Position numbers and translations under genes: made by a program. Under the pieces are notes generated by a model. That model saw only the letters and a program-made list of their open reading frames with translations, was not told the DNA's origin and ran no database searches. A stretch of DNA of 64,000 nucleotides from Seohaeicola zhoushanensis (GTDB lineage Bacteria; Pseudomonadota; Alphaproteobacteria; Rhodobacterales; Rhodobacteraceae): the NCBI RefSeq assembly GCF_014656415.1, contig NZ_BNCJ01000006.1, forward strand, positions 1 to 64,000. Reading direction: 5' to 3'. Below are positions 8,747-18,156 of the stretch, one piece after another (position 1 is the first letter of the stretch; each line of letters opens with the position of its first letter).

Positions 8747-8769
8747 ATTCTTTACTCCGGTTGAAGAAT
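8747..8769. promoter_or_regulatory. LysR-type operator ATTCTT-N11-AAGAAT
   Basis: ATTCTT at 8747-8752 and AAGAAT at 8764-8769 form a perfect 6-bp inverted repeat with an 11-bp spacer, containing the T-N11-A core of LysR-family sites. It sits just after the lysR gene and about 84 bp upstream of the wrbA start. Confidence 0.6.
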
Positions 8770-8770
8770 G

Positions 8771-9670
8771 CTAGGGTCGCAGGGCGGCCCGGAGGTGGTC
8801 GAGGAAGATCGTGACCTTCGCATCCATGCCCAGCCGCGACCCCGTGACGGCGAAGATGTCCGGCGCGGGAAGTTCCCAGTCCGGCAGGACGCGCACCAGC
8901 TCGCCCCGTGTCTCGGGGTCCTTCGAGACGAAATCCGGCAAAGTTCCGATGCCCTGGCCCGCAAGCAGCAGATCGCGCAGGACAAGGCTGTTGCCGACGC
9001 GAACGGGCGGATCGAGGTCGACGGTAATCGTTCCCGTGGGACCATGCAGCGTCCACGACGTCAGGTGGTCGGCCAGCATGAAGCCGATGACCCTGTGCCC
9101 TGCGATATCGCCGGGTGCCCGCGGAACACCGGCCGCTTCCAGGTAGGCGGGCGCGGCAAAGATGCGCTGCTTGATGGTGCCGATCCTGCGCGCGACCAGG
9201 GCAGAGTCGGGCATCGTCGGCCTGATGCGGATCGAAACATCGAACCCGCCCTCGACCATGTCGATCACCCGGTCGTCCATCGACAGCGTAAGCCGCAAGT
9301 CCGGGTATGCCTCGAGAAACGCGGGCAGCATCGGGGCGATCACGGTCTGCCCGAAGGAACTGGATGCGTTCACCTTCAGGTGCCCCCGCACTGCCCCCGC
9401 GCCCTCGCGGATGCTCCTTTCCAGACCGGTCACGGCATCGAGGATGCCGATCGCCTCTTCGTAGTAGCGCTGGCCGGCTTCGGTGAGCGACATGGAGCGC
9501 GTCGTGCGCGTCAGAAGCGTCGTCCCGAGGCTCTCCTCCAGCAGCTTGATCTCGCGGCTGACGAGCGCGGGAGAGACGCCAAGATCTTCGGCCGCGCGCG
9601 CAAAGCTGCCGCGCTCGACGATGCGGCGAAAGGCTTGCATGACGGAGAGCTTGTCCATCTCGGAAGGCAC
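8771..9670 (-). CDS. LysR-family transcriptional regulator
   Basis: 299 residues. The N-terminal winged helix-turn-helix (about 1-60) contains FARAAEDLGVSPALVSREI and LEESLGTTLLTRTTR. The C-terminal effector domain (about 90-299) starts at GHLKVNASSSFGQ, a LysR substrate-binding fold. It lies directly upstream of wrbA in the same orientation with a LysR-type box in between, so wrbA and perhaps the exporter are its probable targets. The effector is unknown. Confidence 0.92.
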   Translation of the reverse strand: MPSEMDKLSVMQAFRRIVERGSFARAAEDLGVSPALVSREIKLLEESLGTTLLTRTTRSMSLTEAGQRYYEEAIGILDAVTGLERSIREGAGAVRGHLKVNASSSFGQTVIAPMLPAFLEAYPDLRLTLSMDDRVIDMVEGGFDVSIRIRPTMPDSALVARRIGTIKQRIFAAPAYLEAAGVPRAPGDIAGHRVIGFMLADHLTSWTLHGPTGTITVDLDPPVRVGNSLVLRDLLLAGQGIGTLPDFVSKDPETRGELVRVLPDWELPAPDIFAVTGSRLGMDAKVTIFLDHLRAALRP

Positions 9671-9824
9671 TCGAACAGGTTGGCTGGCAATCCGGTCCGG
9701 AGCGCCTCCCCTTCGCGTAGCACATAGTTGGAGATGCGGCGAAGGACTTTGACCGCGATCGCTCTACGCCTGCAAGGTCATCCTCCCAGTATGAACACGA
9801 CCGGTGACGCGCGTCCCGTATCGA

Positions 9825-11648
9825 TCAAACCCGTGCGTTCGCGGCGATGGCCGCGCGCCCGGGGCGCAGGGCCGGGAAGTCGTCGGGCGTCAGGGTCTCG
9901 CGTTGCATCAGCAGGTTGGTGCCGGCTGTCAGATCATCCCGGTGTGCACTCAGGAGTGCCTTGGCGGATGCAAAGGCTTCCTCGATCAGATCGCGTACCG
10001 CCAGGTCTACTTCACGGGCGGTTTCCTCGGAGTAATCGCTCACCGTATCCCCCTGCCCTGCACCGAGCCATTGCAGCCGCTGCGTCTCGAGCACCGCCTG
10101 ACCTACCGTCTCGCTCATACCGAAACGGGTCACGCAATCGCGGGCAATGTCGGTTGCCTTGGCCAGATCGTCCGACGCCCCTGTCGACACCACCCCGAAT
10201 TCGAGCGCTTCGGCAGCGCGGCCGGCCATCAATACGGTCATGCGGTCCTTCAACTCGTCGAAGGTGATGAGAAAGCGATCCTCCGTCGGACGCTGGAGCG
10301 TATAGCCGAGCGCACCGATTGAGCGCGGAATGATCGAGACCTTGTGGACCGGATCGGCGCCCGGCAGGTTCGCCGCCGCAAGGGCGTGACCCATTTCATG
10401 CACCGCCACGCGATGGCGTTCCTTCTCACCCAGAACGCGGGTCCGTCGTTCAGTGCCGGCCACGATCCGCTCGACCGCGGCGGTCAGGTCCTGCGTGTCC
10501 ACCGCCTTGGCCCCGCGACGGGTGGCGGTTATCGCCGCTTCGTTCACCACGTTCGCAAGATCCGCGCCGGTCATGCCAGCGGTGATGCCCGCGATCTCGG
10601 CAAGCCGGACGCCATCGGCGAGTTTCACCTTGCGCACATGAACGGCCAGGATGGCCTCGCGCCCGGTCCTATCGGGTCTGTCCACCACGATTTGCCGGTC
10701 GAAACGGCCCGAGCGAAGCAGCGCCGGGTCGAGGATCTCGGGCCGGTTGGTGGCACCGAGAAGAACAACGCCGACGCTCGGGTCGAAGCCGTCGAGTTCC
10801 GCCAGCAACTGGTTCAGCGTCTGCTCCTTTTCGTCAGCCCCGCCGAGGCCTCCCATCGCGGTCCTTGCCCGCCCGAGGGCGTCCAGTTCGTCGATGAAGA
10901 TGATGCAGGGCGCCGCCTTGCGGGCCTGTTCGAAAAGATCCCGGACGCGCGCGGCCCCGACACCTACGAACATCTCAACGAATTCCGATCCTGAGATCGA
11001 GAAGAACGGTACCCCGGCCTCGCCGGCAATGGCTCGGGCGAGGAGCGTCTTGCCCGTCCCCGGAGGCCCGACCAGGAGGATTCCCTTGGGAATACGCGCC
11101 CCAAGCCGGCTGTAACGATCCCGGTCGTTCAGGAACGAGACGACCTCCTGCAATTCCGCCTTCGCCTCGTCCACCCCGGCGACGTCGTCGAAGGTGACGC
11201 CGGTATCCTTCTCGACATAGAGCTTGGCGCGGGACTTGCCGATGCTGACCAGGCCACCCATTCCCTGCCGTTCGGCAAAACGGCGGAAGACAAAGGCCCA
11301 GACGGCGAGGAAAAACAGCGTCGGCAGAATCCATGACAGCAGCGAGGTGAGCCAGTTGCTGTCAGAGGCGCCATCGAACCTCACCCCGGCCTTATCGAGC
11401 TCGGCGGCGAAACCTGGTTCGACCCGCAAGGTCACGAAATAGGGCTTGCCCTCTTCCGGCTGCTTGTAGGCGCCCTCGATGCGGCCTTCGGTGACCGTGA
11501 CATGGGCGATCTTGCCGTCCCGCAGGTTTTCGAGAAACGTGCTGTAATCGATCGTCGCGACGGTGCGCAGGGCAACGACGTATTGGAACCCCAGAACGAT
11601 CAGGAAGGCGAATATTGCAAAGGCGATATTGGCTTTGTGCTTGTCCAT
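9825..11648 (-). CDS. ftsH: FtsH-type ATP-dependent zinc metalloprotease
   Basis: 607 residues from ATG 11648 ([10 protein letters not shown]); an in-frame ATG 48 nt further up gives an atypical hydrophilic extension. Transmembrane helices at about 6-28 and 103-123 flank a periplasmic domain. AAA+ module: Walker A GPPGTGKT (194-201), Walker [10 protein letters not shown] (249-257), and second region of homology [19 protein letters not shown]. Protease: HEMGH (417-421). The enzyme degrades misfolded and short-lived proteins at the inner membrane. It is isolated from the housekeeping ftsH context and its N-terminal half diverges from the usual alphaproteobacterial form, so I take it for an accessory paralogue. 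That is inference, since the rest of the genome is not visible. Confidence 0.93.
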   Translation of the reverse strand: MDKHKANIAFAIFAFLIVLGFQYVVALRTVATIDYSTFLENLRDGKIAHVTVTEGRIEGAYKQPEEGKPYFVTLRVEPGFAAELDKAGVRFDGASDSNWLTSLLSWILPTLFFLAVWAFVFRRFAERQGMGGLVSIGKSRAKLYVEKDTGVTFDDVAGVDEAKAELQEVVSFLNDRDRYSRLGARIPKGILLVGPPGTGKTLLARAIAGEAGVPFFSISGSEFVEMFVGVGAARVRDLFEQARKAAPCIIFIDELDALGRARTAMGGLGGADEKEQTLNQLLAELDGFDPSVGVVLLGATNRPEILDPALLRSGRFDRQIVVDRPDRTGREAILAVHVRKVKLADGVRLAEIAGITAGMTGADLANVVNEAAITATRRGAKAVDTQDLTAAVERIVAGTERRTRVLGEKERHRVAVHEMGHALAAANLPGADPVHKVSIIPRSIGALGYTLQRPTEDRFLITFDELKDRMTVLMAGRAAEALEFGVVSTGASDDLAKATDIARDCVTRFGMSETVGQAVLETQRLQWLGAGQGDTVSDYSEETAREVDLAVRDLIEEAFASAKALLSAHRDDLTAGTNLLMQRETLTPDDFPALRPGRAAIAANARV

Positions 11649-12009
11649 CCGAGTCCCGCTGTTTCGTGTTTCCTGATGCTCGGAGTACGTTTTCACCTGC
11701 CGTCGCGCGGCGACATGATCTCGGTCAAGATATCTGGCCGCGAGCCAAGTCCCTGCTGGCTTTTCGGCCGTGGGGCAAATGGTGGCAGATGTTCACCGGA
11801 TGAATGGACCGACCCGGTGCAAGTCAACGCAATTGAACCTTCTTGACCGAGACGTTGCGCATTTGGACCGTGAAGCCACCGCTGGGCGGCAGGCGGCCGC
11901 TTGGGTGCGTCATGTGCTGCGACGTGCCGGGCTTGACTTTGCAACACCAGCTTCGGACAGGGATTCCGAAGCGCTGCCGCTCTCATCCGAGGTTCATTCA
12001 ATTGAAATT
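11649..12009. other. Intergenic region upstream of ftsH
   Basis: No convincing gene. On the minus strand, about 160-195 bp before the ftsH start, TTGACT and a downstream CCATTCAT resemble a heat-shock or sigma-70 promoter, but spacing and match are too loose to call. Confidence 0.35.
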
Positions 12010-12049
12010 GCCCCGAAGCAGCGCCCTTGCGCGCTTGCTGCTTCGGGGC
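12010..12049 (-). terminator. Stem-loop terminator after the small lipoprotein gene
   Basis: GCCCCGAAGCAGC at 12010-12022 and its exact complement at 12037-12049 form a perfect 13-bp stem with a 14-nt loop. It begins 11 nt past the lipoprotein stop; the sequence after it on the minus strand is T/A-rich rather than a clean T run. Confidence 0.65.
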
Positions 12050-12060
12050 CGTTGCCCGGG

Positions 12061-12252
12061 TCAGTCGCTCAGGACGCCGACGCCTGCGCCGACGATGGCG
12101 CCGGCCACGCAGTGGCCGTCGACCAGGATCTCACCGGCCGCGCAGCCGATGGCAGCGCCGACGGCGGCGCGTTCGAGGTCGGAGTCGAGGCCGAGGCAGC
12201 CGGAAAGCCCGAATGCCGAGCAGGCCACCAATACAGTCGCCAGTCTTCGCAT
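12061..12252 (-). CDS. Small predicted lipoprotein, Gly/Ala-rich
   Basis: 63 residues from ATG 12252, preceded by AAGGAG. N-terminal MRRLATVLVACSAFGLSGC is a lipoprotein signal with lipobox LSGC, Cys19 being the lipidated residue. The mature part is short, with AVGAAIGCAAG and AGAIVGAGVGV resembling a glycine zipper that could pack against a membrane. Two further Cys could form a disulfide. Function is unknown; such small lipoproteins are common in Rhodobacterales. It is the last gene before a strong stem-loop and may be co-transcribed with the RTX gene 102 bp upstream. Confidence 0.7.
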   Translation of the reverse strand: MRRLATVLVACSAFGLSGCLGLDSDLERAAVGAAIGCAAGEILVDGHCVAGAIVGAGVGVLSD

Positions 12253-12354
12253 GTTCAATTCTCCTTCAATGCGACAGGGGTGATGCGTCAAACCACGCGG
12301 GAACAAGGTGAAACGGCAGGGGCAATCTGCGGCCCCTGCCCTGACATGTTGTGC

Positions 12355-14058
12355 TTAGAGGACGAACCAGTCGGCCTCGACCGCGGCGTCGCCGGTGAAA
12401 TCGATCACGAAATCGGCCAGGCCATCGCCGTCGACATCGCCCTCGACCCGCTGCGTCCCGCCAAGGTCGATGGCGCGAAGCTCGCCGGCGGTGCCGGTGA
12501 AATCGACGTAACCGACAAAGGCGAAGGCATCGTCGGCCTCGGTCGAGGTGTCGGCATCAATCCGCACCAGCTTGACGAGATCGAGTTCGCTGCGCGCGAA
12601 ATCGGTGATGGTGTCGACGTGCCGGGCGTCGGCCCGCAGGAACACGAAGACATCTGCCCCCTCGCCGCCGGTCATCAGGTCGCTACCCCACCCGCCCGTC
12701 AGGCGATCATTGCCATTCCCGCCGTCGAGGGCATCGTCACCGCCGCCGCCGTTCAGAACGTCATCGCCATTGCCGCCGAACAATTGGTCGTTGCCAGCGC
12801 CGCGCAACAGGACGTCGTTGCCCAGCCCGCCGCGCAGAATGTCGTCGCCGTTGCCGCCTTCGAGCCTGTCGTTGTCTTCGTTGCCGAGCAGGATGTCGTT
12901 GCCGTCTCCGCCATCGAGGAAATCGTCGCCTTCGTTGCCGAAGATCACGTCGTCACCGCCCCAGGAGGCGATGTAATCGCCGAAGGAACTGCCGAAGATG
13001 ACATCATCGGTCGAAGCCGGGGCCGAAACCTCGGTGGTTCCGATAGATTCATGCATCGTGTAGATGACCTGGCGGGCATCTTCCACGGCCTGCGCCCAGT
13101 CGTTGAGACCTGCGGCAGAGCCTTCGGCCAGTTCCAGGCTCAGCCCGTCGGCCGAGAGCTTCGTGTATTGGTCGACCCAGCCGACACCAGTGCCCACGTC
13201 GTTGACCCCGTCGCCGTTGCGGTCCTTGCCCCAGATCAGGTCCAGAAGCGTGCGTTGCACCGCCTCCAGGTCAGAGGGGTCGCCGTCCATGTCCTGGTAC
13301 CACTGCACCCAGACATCGCCATAGGTCGCGACGCGATCATAGTCGAAGGTCTCGTTGGTCCCGTCGGTGAAGCCATAGTGGCTGATCGTCTGCGTATCGC
13401 CCGAGCCGGTGACTTCGTTGACGCCCATCAGCGTGTGCGCGGTCACCACTGCATCGAGGCTGACCGGGACGAACTTCGAGAAGACCCCTGCCAGCAGCCC
13501 GGTCGGATTCCAGCCCGAGGCCATCAGGTCGAGGATGGGGTCTGGCACGACGCCCGTGACATTGGCCTGCGCATCGGTCCAACTGGTGGCGCCGCCGGCC
13601 TGCATGATAAGCTTGTAGAGCGCGAGGTTTTCGCGCGGCGAGTCGATGAGGACGCCATCGACCCGGATGCGGCCCGAAGGATCGGCGTCGATCACGGTGC
13701 CCGCGGCGATCTTGGCCAGGGCCTCGGTCAGCGCGCTTTCCACCACCTGATCGGGCGAACGCATGATGTTGGCGCGTTCGAGGTCGATTTCCTGGACATA
13801 GGGCAGCAGTTCGGCCGGAACCTCGAAGTCGCCCGGCGCGATTTCTACCAGGTGGATGGGGAAGGTTTCGTCGGCAACCGGGTCATAGCCGATGGGTACG
13901 ATCTGCCCGTTCTCGTCAAGGATCGGTTCGCCGTTGCCGCCGCCGTCGGTCGGGTCGAGATCCCGGGCGACCACCCAGAGATCGCCGAAAAGATCGCCGC
14001 TACCACTTCCGCCACCGCTACCGCTGCCGCTGTCAGCATTTGTTACCACGTCTGCCAT
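12355..14058 (-). CDS. Secreted RTX calcium-binding protein
   Basis: 567 residues. The first 20 are Gly/Ser-rich with no Sec signal. Residues 25-330 form a unique region I cannot assign, with many Asp/Asn stretches (DMDGDPSD, DRNGDGVND) that look like extra Ca sites. About 350-470 carry roughly nine GGxGxDxLx-type nonapeptide repeats (GGDGNDILL, GGNGDDVLN), which fold into a calcium-dependent beta-roll. The C-terminus (FVFLRADARHVDTITDF onward) is the M10-peptidase-like tail of type I secretion substrates and ends in hydrophobic WFVL. No HExxH zinc motif is visible, so it is not a serralysin protease. Export by an ABC/type I system encoded elsewhere is expected. An FNR box lies 80 bp upstream. 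Confidence 0.88.
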   Translation of the reverse strand: MADVVTNADSGSGSGGGSGSGDLFGDLWVVARDLDPTDGGGNGEPILDENGQIVPIGYDPVADETFPIHLVEIAPGDFEVPAELLPYVQEIDLERANIMRSPDQVVESALTEALAKIAAGTVIDADPSGRIRVDGVLIDSPRENLALYKLIMQAGGATSWTDAQANVTGVVPDPILDLMASGWNPTGLLAGVFSKFVPVSLDAVVTAHTLMGVNEVTGSGDTQTISHYGFTDGTNETFDYDRVATYGDVWVQWYQDMDGDPSDLEAVQRTLLDLIWGKDRNGDGVNDVGTGVGWVDQYTKLSADGLSLELAEGSAAGLNDWAQAVEDARQVIYTMHESIGTTEVSAPASTDDVIFGSSFGDYIASWGGDDVIFGNEGDDFLDGGDGNDILLGNEDNDRLEGGNGDDILRGGLGNDVLLRGAGNDQLFGGNGDDVLNGGGGDDALDGGNGNDRLTGGWGSDLMTGGEGADVFVFLRADARHVDTITDFARSELDLVKLVRIDADTSTEADDAFAFVGYVDFTGTAGELRAIDLGGTQRVEGDVDGDGLADFVIDFTGDAAVEADWFVL

Positions 14059-14137
14059 ATTTCCCCTCCCAATCGGTGAAGCATGGACGCAAACTCGCGT
14101 CTCGTTGCTGACCGTAGCCGGTCGCCGGAGCGGAACA

Positions 14138-14151
14138 TTGATTCATATCAA
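14138..14151. promoter_or_regulatory. FNR/FnrL box upstream of the RTX gene
   Basis: TTGATTCATATCAA matches the FNR consensus TTGAT-N4-ATCAA exactly. Its near edge is 80 bp upstream of the RTX start, a position compatible with oxygen-responsive activation. Confidence 0.65.
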
Positions 14152-14217
14152 ATTTGGAATATGAGTCTTTACTGCGGGACAAACCGGTGAATCACGCGCC
14201 TTCGTGCGGTCATCCGA

Positions 14218-15273
14218 TCATCGGGGAAATGGCTGCCGCGGTTCCGGCGGCAGCTGAGCGTCAGGTTCGGGAAACTTCGCACGTGTGCGGTTGGCAAAGG
14301 CCACCAGCGTCAGCATAACCGGCACCTCGACCAGCACGCCCACGACGGTCGCCAGCGCCGCGCCGGAGTTCAGGCCGAAGAGGCTGATGGCGACAGCCAC
14401 AGCCAGTTCGAAGAAGTTCGACGTCCCGATCAGCGCGCAGGGCGCGGCGATCCGGTGCGGCACCTTCAGCGCGAAGGCGGCGCCGTAGGCCAGCGCGAAG
14501 ATGCCGTAGCTCTGGATGACGATGGGCACGGCGATCAGCAGGATCACCGCCGGCTTGGCGAGGATCGTCTCGCCCTGGAGGCCGAAGAGGATCACCACCG
14601 TGGCGATCAGCCCGACGACCGACCAGGGCTTTACCCGCGCCGAGAAGGCGGCGATCTCCGCCTTCGACCCCAGCCTGCGGCGCGTCACCATCCCGGCGGC
14701 AAGCGGCAGCACGACGTAGAGCACGGTGGACAGCACCAGCGTCTCCCACGGCACCGAGAGATCCGTCACGCCGAGAAGGAAGGCGACGATAGGCGCGAAG
14801 GCCACCACCATGATGAGGTCGTTCACCGAGACCTGCACCAGCGTGTAGGTGGCGTCGCCCCGGGTCAGCTGCGACCAGACGAAGACCATCGCCGTGCAGG
14901 GCGCGGCACCCAGCAGGATCAGCCCGGCGGTATATTGCGCCGCATCCTCGGGCGAGATCAGCGGAGCGAAGACGTGGTCGAAGAAAAGCACCGCCAGCAG
15001 CGCCATGGTGAAGGGTTTGATTAGCCAGTTGACCACCAGCGTGACAATCAGCCCCTTGGGCTGGCGCGCGACGCCTGCCACGGCCCGGAAATCGACACCC
15101 ACCATCATGGGATAGACCATCGCCCAGATCAGCACCGCCACGACGAGGTTGACGCTCGCCACCTCGGTGGCGGCGATCAACTGCATCAGGCCGGGTGCAA
15201 CCTGCCCGATCAGGATTCCCCCGACGATGGCGAGGCCGACCCAGACGGTCAGGTAGCGTTCGAAGATGCTCAT
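14218..15273 (-). CDS. ACR3-family arsenite efflux transporter
   Basis: 351 residues from ATG 15273 ([19 protein letters not shown]); the frame is open further upstream but the family begins here. Ten hydrophobic helices. [16 protein letters not shown] carries the conserved Cys of the ACR3 arsenite-binding helix, and the C-terminal half has [14 protein letters not shown], also a family signature. It would extrude As(III) or Sb(III) across the inner membrane. Unusually, no arsC, arsH or arsR lies beside it, and the RTX gene follows 159 bp downstream on the same strand. Members of the wider bile acid/arsenite transporter superfamily are the alternative, but the motifs favour ACR3. Confidence 0.9.
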   Translation of the reverse strand: MSIFERYLTVWVGLAIVGGILIGQVAPGLMQLIAATEVASVNLVVAVLIWAMVYPMMVGVDFRAVAGVARQPKGLIVTLVVNWLIKPFTMALLAVLFFDHVFAPLISPEDAAQYTAGLILLGAAPCTAMVFVWSQLTRGDATYTLVQVSVNDLIMVVAFAPIVAFLLGVTDLSVPWETLVLSTVLYVVLPLAAGMVTRRRLGSKAEIAAFSARVKPWSVVGLIATVVILFGLQGETILAKPAVILLIAVPIVIQSYGIFALAYGAAFALKVPHRIAAPCALIGTSNFFELAVAVAISLFGLNSGAALATVVGVLVEVPVMLTLVAFANRTRAKFPEPDAQLPPEPRQPFPR

Positions 15274-15434
15274 GCTGAGTCCCTGTTTTTCGTTGGACCG
15301 GACGCCGGAAAGCAGAATCGTTCCGTGCGATCTATGTTTCACCGATGGACGCGGATTGCGGAACCCTGCTTCTCGTCAAGGTCTGTCCGACGCGCTCTCG
15401 ATGCAATTCATTAGCAAAACATGGCGCTTGCGGA

Positions 15435-15448
15435 TTGATTCAGGTCAT
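15435..15448. promoter_or_regulatory. Possible FNR-like box between arsenite exporter and MgtC-like gene
   Basis: TTGATTCAGGTCAT fits TTGAT-N4-(A/G)TCAA except for the last base. It lies 107 bp upstream of the MgtC-like start and 162 bp from the divergent ACR3 start. Confidence 0.35.
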
Positions 15449-15554
15449 TGCCGGTTTGCAGTTCGCCATGACAATCTTTCCTGACAGGACAATACCAAGC
15501 GCAGCTTCCGATTCAGCCGATTTGGGGCGGTTCGCGATCGGAGAGACGTGGCAC

Positions 15555-16829
15555 ATGGATCTGAACAGCGAAGGTCTGGCATTCCACATCGCCTTGGCGC
15601 TCGCCATCGGGTTGCTGGTCGGGCTGGAGCGCGGCTGGCGCGAGCGCGATGCGCCGGAAGGTAGCCGCACCGCCGGTTTCCGCACCTTCGGCCTGACAGG
15701 CCTGTTCGGTGGTCTGGCGGCAGCGCTGTCGCAATCGTTTGGCGGTGGCCTTGTTCTCTCCGCATGCCTTTTCGCCTTCGCCGGAGTGTTCGGGGCCTTC
15801 AAGCTGCGCGAGGCGATCCATGACGGCGATTTCAGCGTGACCACGGCAATTGCGGCGCTGGCGGTCTTTGCGCTGGGCGCTATGGCCGTCGTTGGAGATT
15901 ACCGCATCGCCGCCGCATCGGGGGCCACGGTCGCCGCGCTGCTGGCTAGCAAGACGGCATTGCACGGTTTCCTTCGCCACCTGTCTTGGGTCGAAGTCCG
16001 CTCGGCCGTGCTGCTGGGCGCGATGACGATGATCGGCCTGTCGCTCCTGCCCAACAAGGCGGTCGACCCCTGGGGCGGGTTCAACCCGTGGGAGATCTGG
16101 TTCCTGACAGTGCTCACGGCCACGATCTCCTATGCCGGATACATCGCCGTCCGCCTGTTGGGGTCGGTGCGCGGCATGGTCGTAAGCGGGCTTGCCGGCG
16201 GGCTGGTCTCGTCTACCGCGACGGTTGTTGCGCTCGCGCGTGCGGCGGCGGACGGGCAGTATGTGACCGAGCGCGCCGGGGCGGCATCTCTCGCCTGCAT
16301 GGTCTCGCTGCTCCGGGTGATGGCGCTGACGGCCCTTCTCGGGGTCAGCGTCCTGCCCGAGGTGCTGCCGGCCCTGCTTCCGGCCGCCGCCGTGCTCGGG
16401 ATGATCGGCGCGGTCCTCCTTGCCAAGGCACGCCCGGTCCAAGGGCAGCCAGGACCGGCGGGGAACCCGTTCGAGTTTGGCCCGCTCCTGCTGTTTGCCG
16501 CCTTCTTTGGCCTTGTTTCAACCGCCGGGGCCGCGCTCTCCGACCAGTTCGGCAGCACCAGCGCGGTGGCCGCCTCGGTCTTCGCGGGACTGTTCGACGT
16601 CGATGTCGCGACCCTGACCTCGCTGCGGCTGGTGGACCACGGGGTTTCCGTGACCATGGCTGCCGGGGCGGTATGCGCGGCGGCCGGGCTGAACGCCCTG
16701 GCCCGGCTGGTGCTGGCCGCGGTCCTCGGACCTGCGCGCTTCTGGCTGCCGCTTGGTGCAGCGACGCTGGCGGCTTTCGGTGCCGGGCTGGCCGGTTTCC
16801 TGGCCTGGCAGGGGTTCGCACTGGTCTGA
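15555..16829 (+). CDS. MgtC/SapB-DUF4010 integral membrane protein
   Basis: 424 residues from ATG 15555 (MDLNSEGLAFHIAL), chosen because GGAGA precedes it and the long upstream extension in the same frame is hydrophilic and atypical. The N-terminal third is an MgtC/SapB-like helical bundle with the family signature GLLVGLERGWRER and RTFGLTGLFGG. The remainder, about ten more helices, is DUF4010-like (GLAGGLVSSTATVVALAR, FGSTSAVAASVFAGLFDVDV). MgtC proteins modulate membrane energetics and Mg/phosphate stress; for the DUF4010 fusion no transport substrate is established. It is transcribed divergently from the ACR3 gene. Confidence 0.85.
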   Translation: MDLNSEGLAFHIALALAIGLLVGLERGWRERDAPEGSRTAGFRTFGLTGLFGGLAAALSQSFGGGLVLSACLFAFAGVFGAFKLREAIHDGDFSVTTAIAALAVFALGAMAVVGDYRIAAASGATVAALLASKTALHGFLRHLSWVEVRSAVLLGAMTMIGLSLLPNKAVDPWGGFNPWEIWFLTVLTATISYAGYIAVRLLGSVRGMVVSGLAGGLVSSTATVVALARAAADGQYVTERAGAASLACMVSLLRVMALTALLGVSVLPEVLPALLPAAAVLGMIGAVLLAKARPVQGQPGPAGNPFEFGPLLLFAAFFGLVSTAGAALSDQFGSTSAVAASVFAGLFDVDVATLTSLRLVDHGVSVTMAAGAVCAAAGLNALARLVLAAVLGPARFWLPLGAATLAAFGAGLAGFLAWQGFALV

Positions 16830-16939
16830 ACGCCGCGAAATCAATCGCGGTCCGAACGCGCGAACATGCCAATCGCCGACACAGATTGCGCCGTACAAGA
16901 GGCGGTGATAGCGTCCGCATGTATTTGAAATGAAGCGAT

Positions 16940-17884
16940 ATGAACCCTGTGATACCCGATACGCCGACCGATATCCTCAAGGCTCGCGACCTGGATGTCG
17001 TTCCCTACGCCGCGCGTGTCGCCGGTCTGTCGGAGCGGCTGGGAATTGACCTTTCAGTGACAGTCGACGCACTGAACGCCATTCCGCTCTGCCTGCCCCG
17101 CGACCGGCACGCCGAGGCCCGGCGCGACATCGCCGCGATGATTGCAGGCCGGAACGAGGTGCTGCGCGCCGAGCTTCCCCATATCGTCCGTCGGCACTTC
17201 GCCCGGCTGACCGAGACGGGGCGGGTCGAGGTGATGCGGGAGGCGGTCGCTCCCGCGGTGGCCGAGTTGATTTCGCTCCTGGTCGGCATGCCGATCGGCG
17301 TCGAGGACACCAACCACGTCAGCCGCATCTTCAGCCAGTCAATGGGGGTGGCGCGGCGCAAGACGCTGGAAGCGGAACTGGGCCGGCTGAACGCGCAGCT
17401 GCGCGCGACCTTCCCGTCGAGCAGCGCACGCGAGCTGGGGCTCAAGCTGTCGCTGATGATCCTCGGGCGCGATGCGATGATGGGCACCTTCGGCTGTTCG
17501 CTGGCGGCCATGGCGCAGGCGGCGGAAGCCGGCTGGAACAGCCTCGACTGGCCCGACCTGCCGCCGCGCACCGGCGTGCCCTATATCGACCGGGTCGCCA
17601 ATGCGGATGTGATGATTGGCGAACAACCAGTGGCCAAGGGTCAACCGGTGCGGGCGCATCTGGCCGATTTCGAGGCCTCTGATGATCCGCGTCTGCGCCT
17701 CTCCTTCTTCGGGGCCGGCGCGCATCTGTGCCTTGGCCGGGCACTGGCGATGGACAGCTGGCGCGCGCTGGGACGGTTCCTGACCGACAGTTCTGCCCGG
17801 CCAAAGGTCTTGACCTTCGAGCTGCGCCGCGATGACGTGTTCAATATTCCGGGAACTTTCGAAATCGAGGTGTCGAAGCAATGA
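16940..17884 (+). CDS. Compact, atypical cytochrome P450-like haem-thiolate protein
   Basis: 314 residues against the usual 400 or so. The haem loop FGAGAHLCLGRALA is intact with axial Cys264. RDRHAEARRDI corresponds to the C-helix. Where the I-helix AG(D/E)T(T) should lie there is ILGRDAMMGTF, without the Thr used for oxygen activation. No ExxR of the K-helix is found before PPRTGVPYIDRVA. It may therefore be a non-canonical P450 (peroxygenase or haem-binding non-oxygenase) or a shortened one. No stop or frameshift is visible, and it overlaps the acyl carrier protein gene by ATGA, which suggests a functional unit acting on carrier-bound acyl groups as BioI and other ACP-dependent P450s do. 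Confidence 0.8.
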   Translation: MNPVIPDTPTDILKARDLDVVPYAARVAGLSERLGIDLSVTVDALNAIPLCLPRDRHAEARRDIAAMIAGRNEVLRAELPHIVRRHFARLTETGRVEVMREAVAPAVAELISLLVGMPIGVEDTNHVSRIFSQSMGVARRKTLEAELGRLNAQLRATFPSSSARELGLKLSLMILGRDAMMGTFGCSLAAMAQAAEAGWNSLDWPDLPPRTGVPYIDRVANADVMIGEQPVAKGQPVRAHLADFEASDDPRLRLSFFGAGAHLCLGRALAMDSWRALGRFLTDSSARPKVLTFELRRDDVFNIPGTFEIEVSKQ

Positions 17885-18156
17885 AATCCGTCCGTTCCGT
17901 AGTTATCGACGCGTTGGATTCGACCATCGGCATCCGCAGCAACCCGGTGTTCTTCGATGCCCTGACCGAGGGGCGCGACATCGAACTTGTCGCGCTGGAA
18001 GTGGACAGCCTTACCCGCTTCGAGACGCTCATGCAGATCGAGGAGGCGCTGGACATCGAAATCGACGACGATGAGATGATGGCGCAGGAAACACTCGATG
18101 GATTGATCCGATATGTGGAGGCTCTGGCCGGTCGAACGGCAGAAGTTGATGCCTGA
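17881..18156 (+). CDS. Acyl carrier protein
   Basis: 91 residues. The phosphopantetheine attachment motif is VDSLTRFE with Ser43, followed by a helix rich in Glu/Asp (IEEALDIEIDDDEM), the standard carrier protein fold. Not the housekeeping acpP, which has GADSLDTVE and a fabG/fabF context. The start overlaps the P450 stop (ATGA) and the end overlaps the hydrolase start by 8 nt, so all three are translated from one message. It probably tethers the substrate of the neighbouring P450 and hydrolase. Confidence 0.87.
   Translation: MKSVRSVVIDALDSTIGIRSNPVFFDALTEGRDIELVALEVDSLTRFETLMQIEEALDIEIDDDEMMAQETLDGLIRYVEALAGRTAEVDA

Noticed and set aside
12650-13020. Short spaced repeats that might be a CRISPR array
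   Set aside because: The repeats are in-frame 27-nt RTX codons without constant direct repeats or unique spacers.
11770-14079. Plus-strand open frame of 769 residues across the lipoprotein and RTX genes
   Set aside because: It mirrors the RTX repeats (valine/alanine repeats opposite GGxGxD), has no ribosome site and no family. The minus-strand gene is clear.
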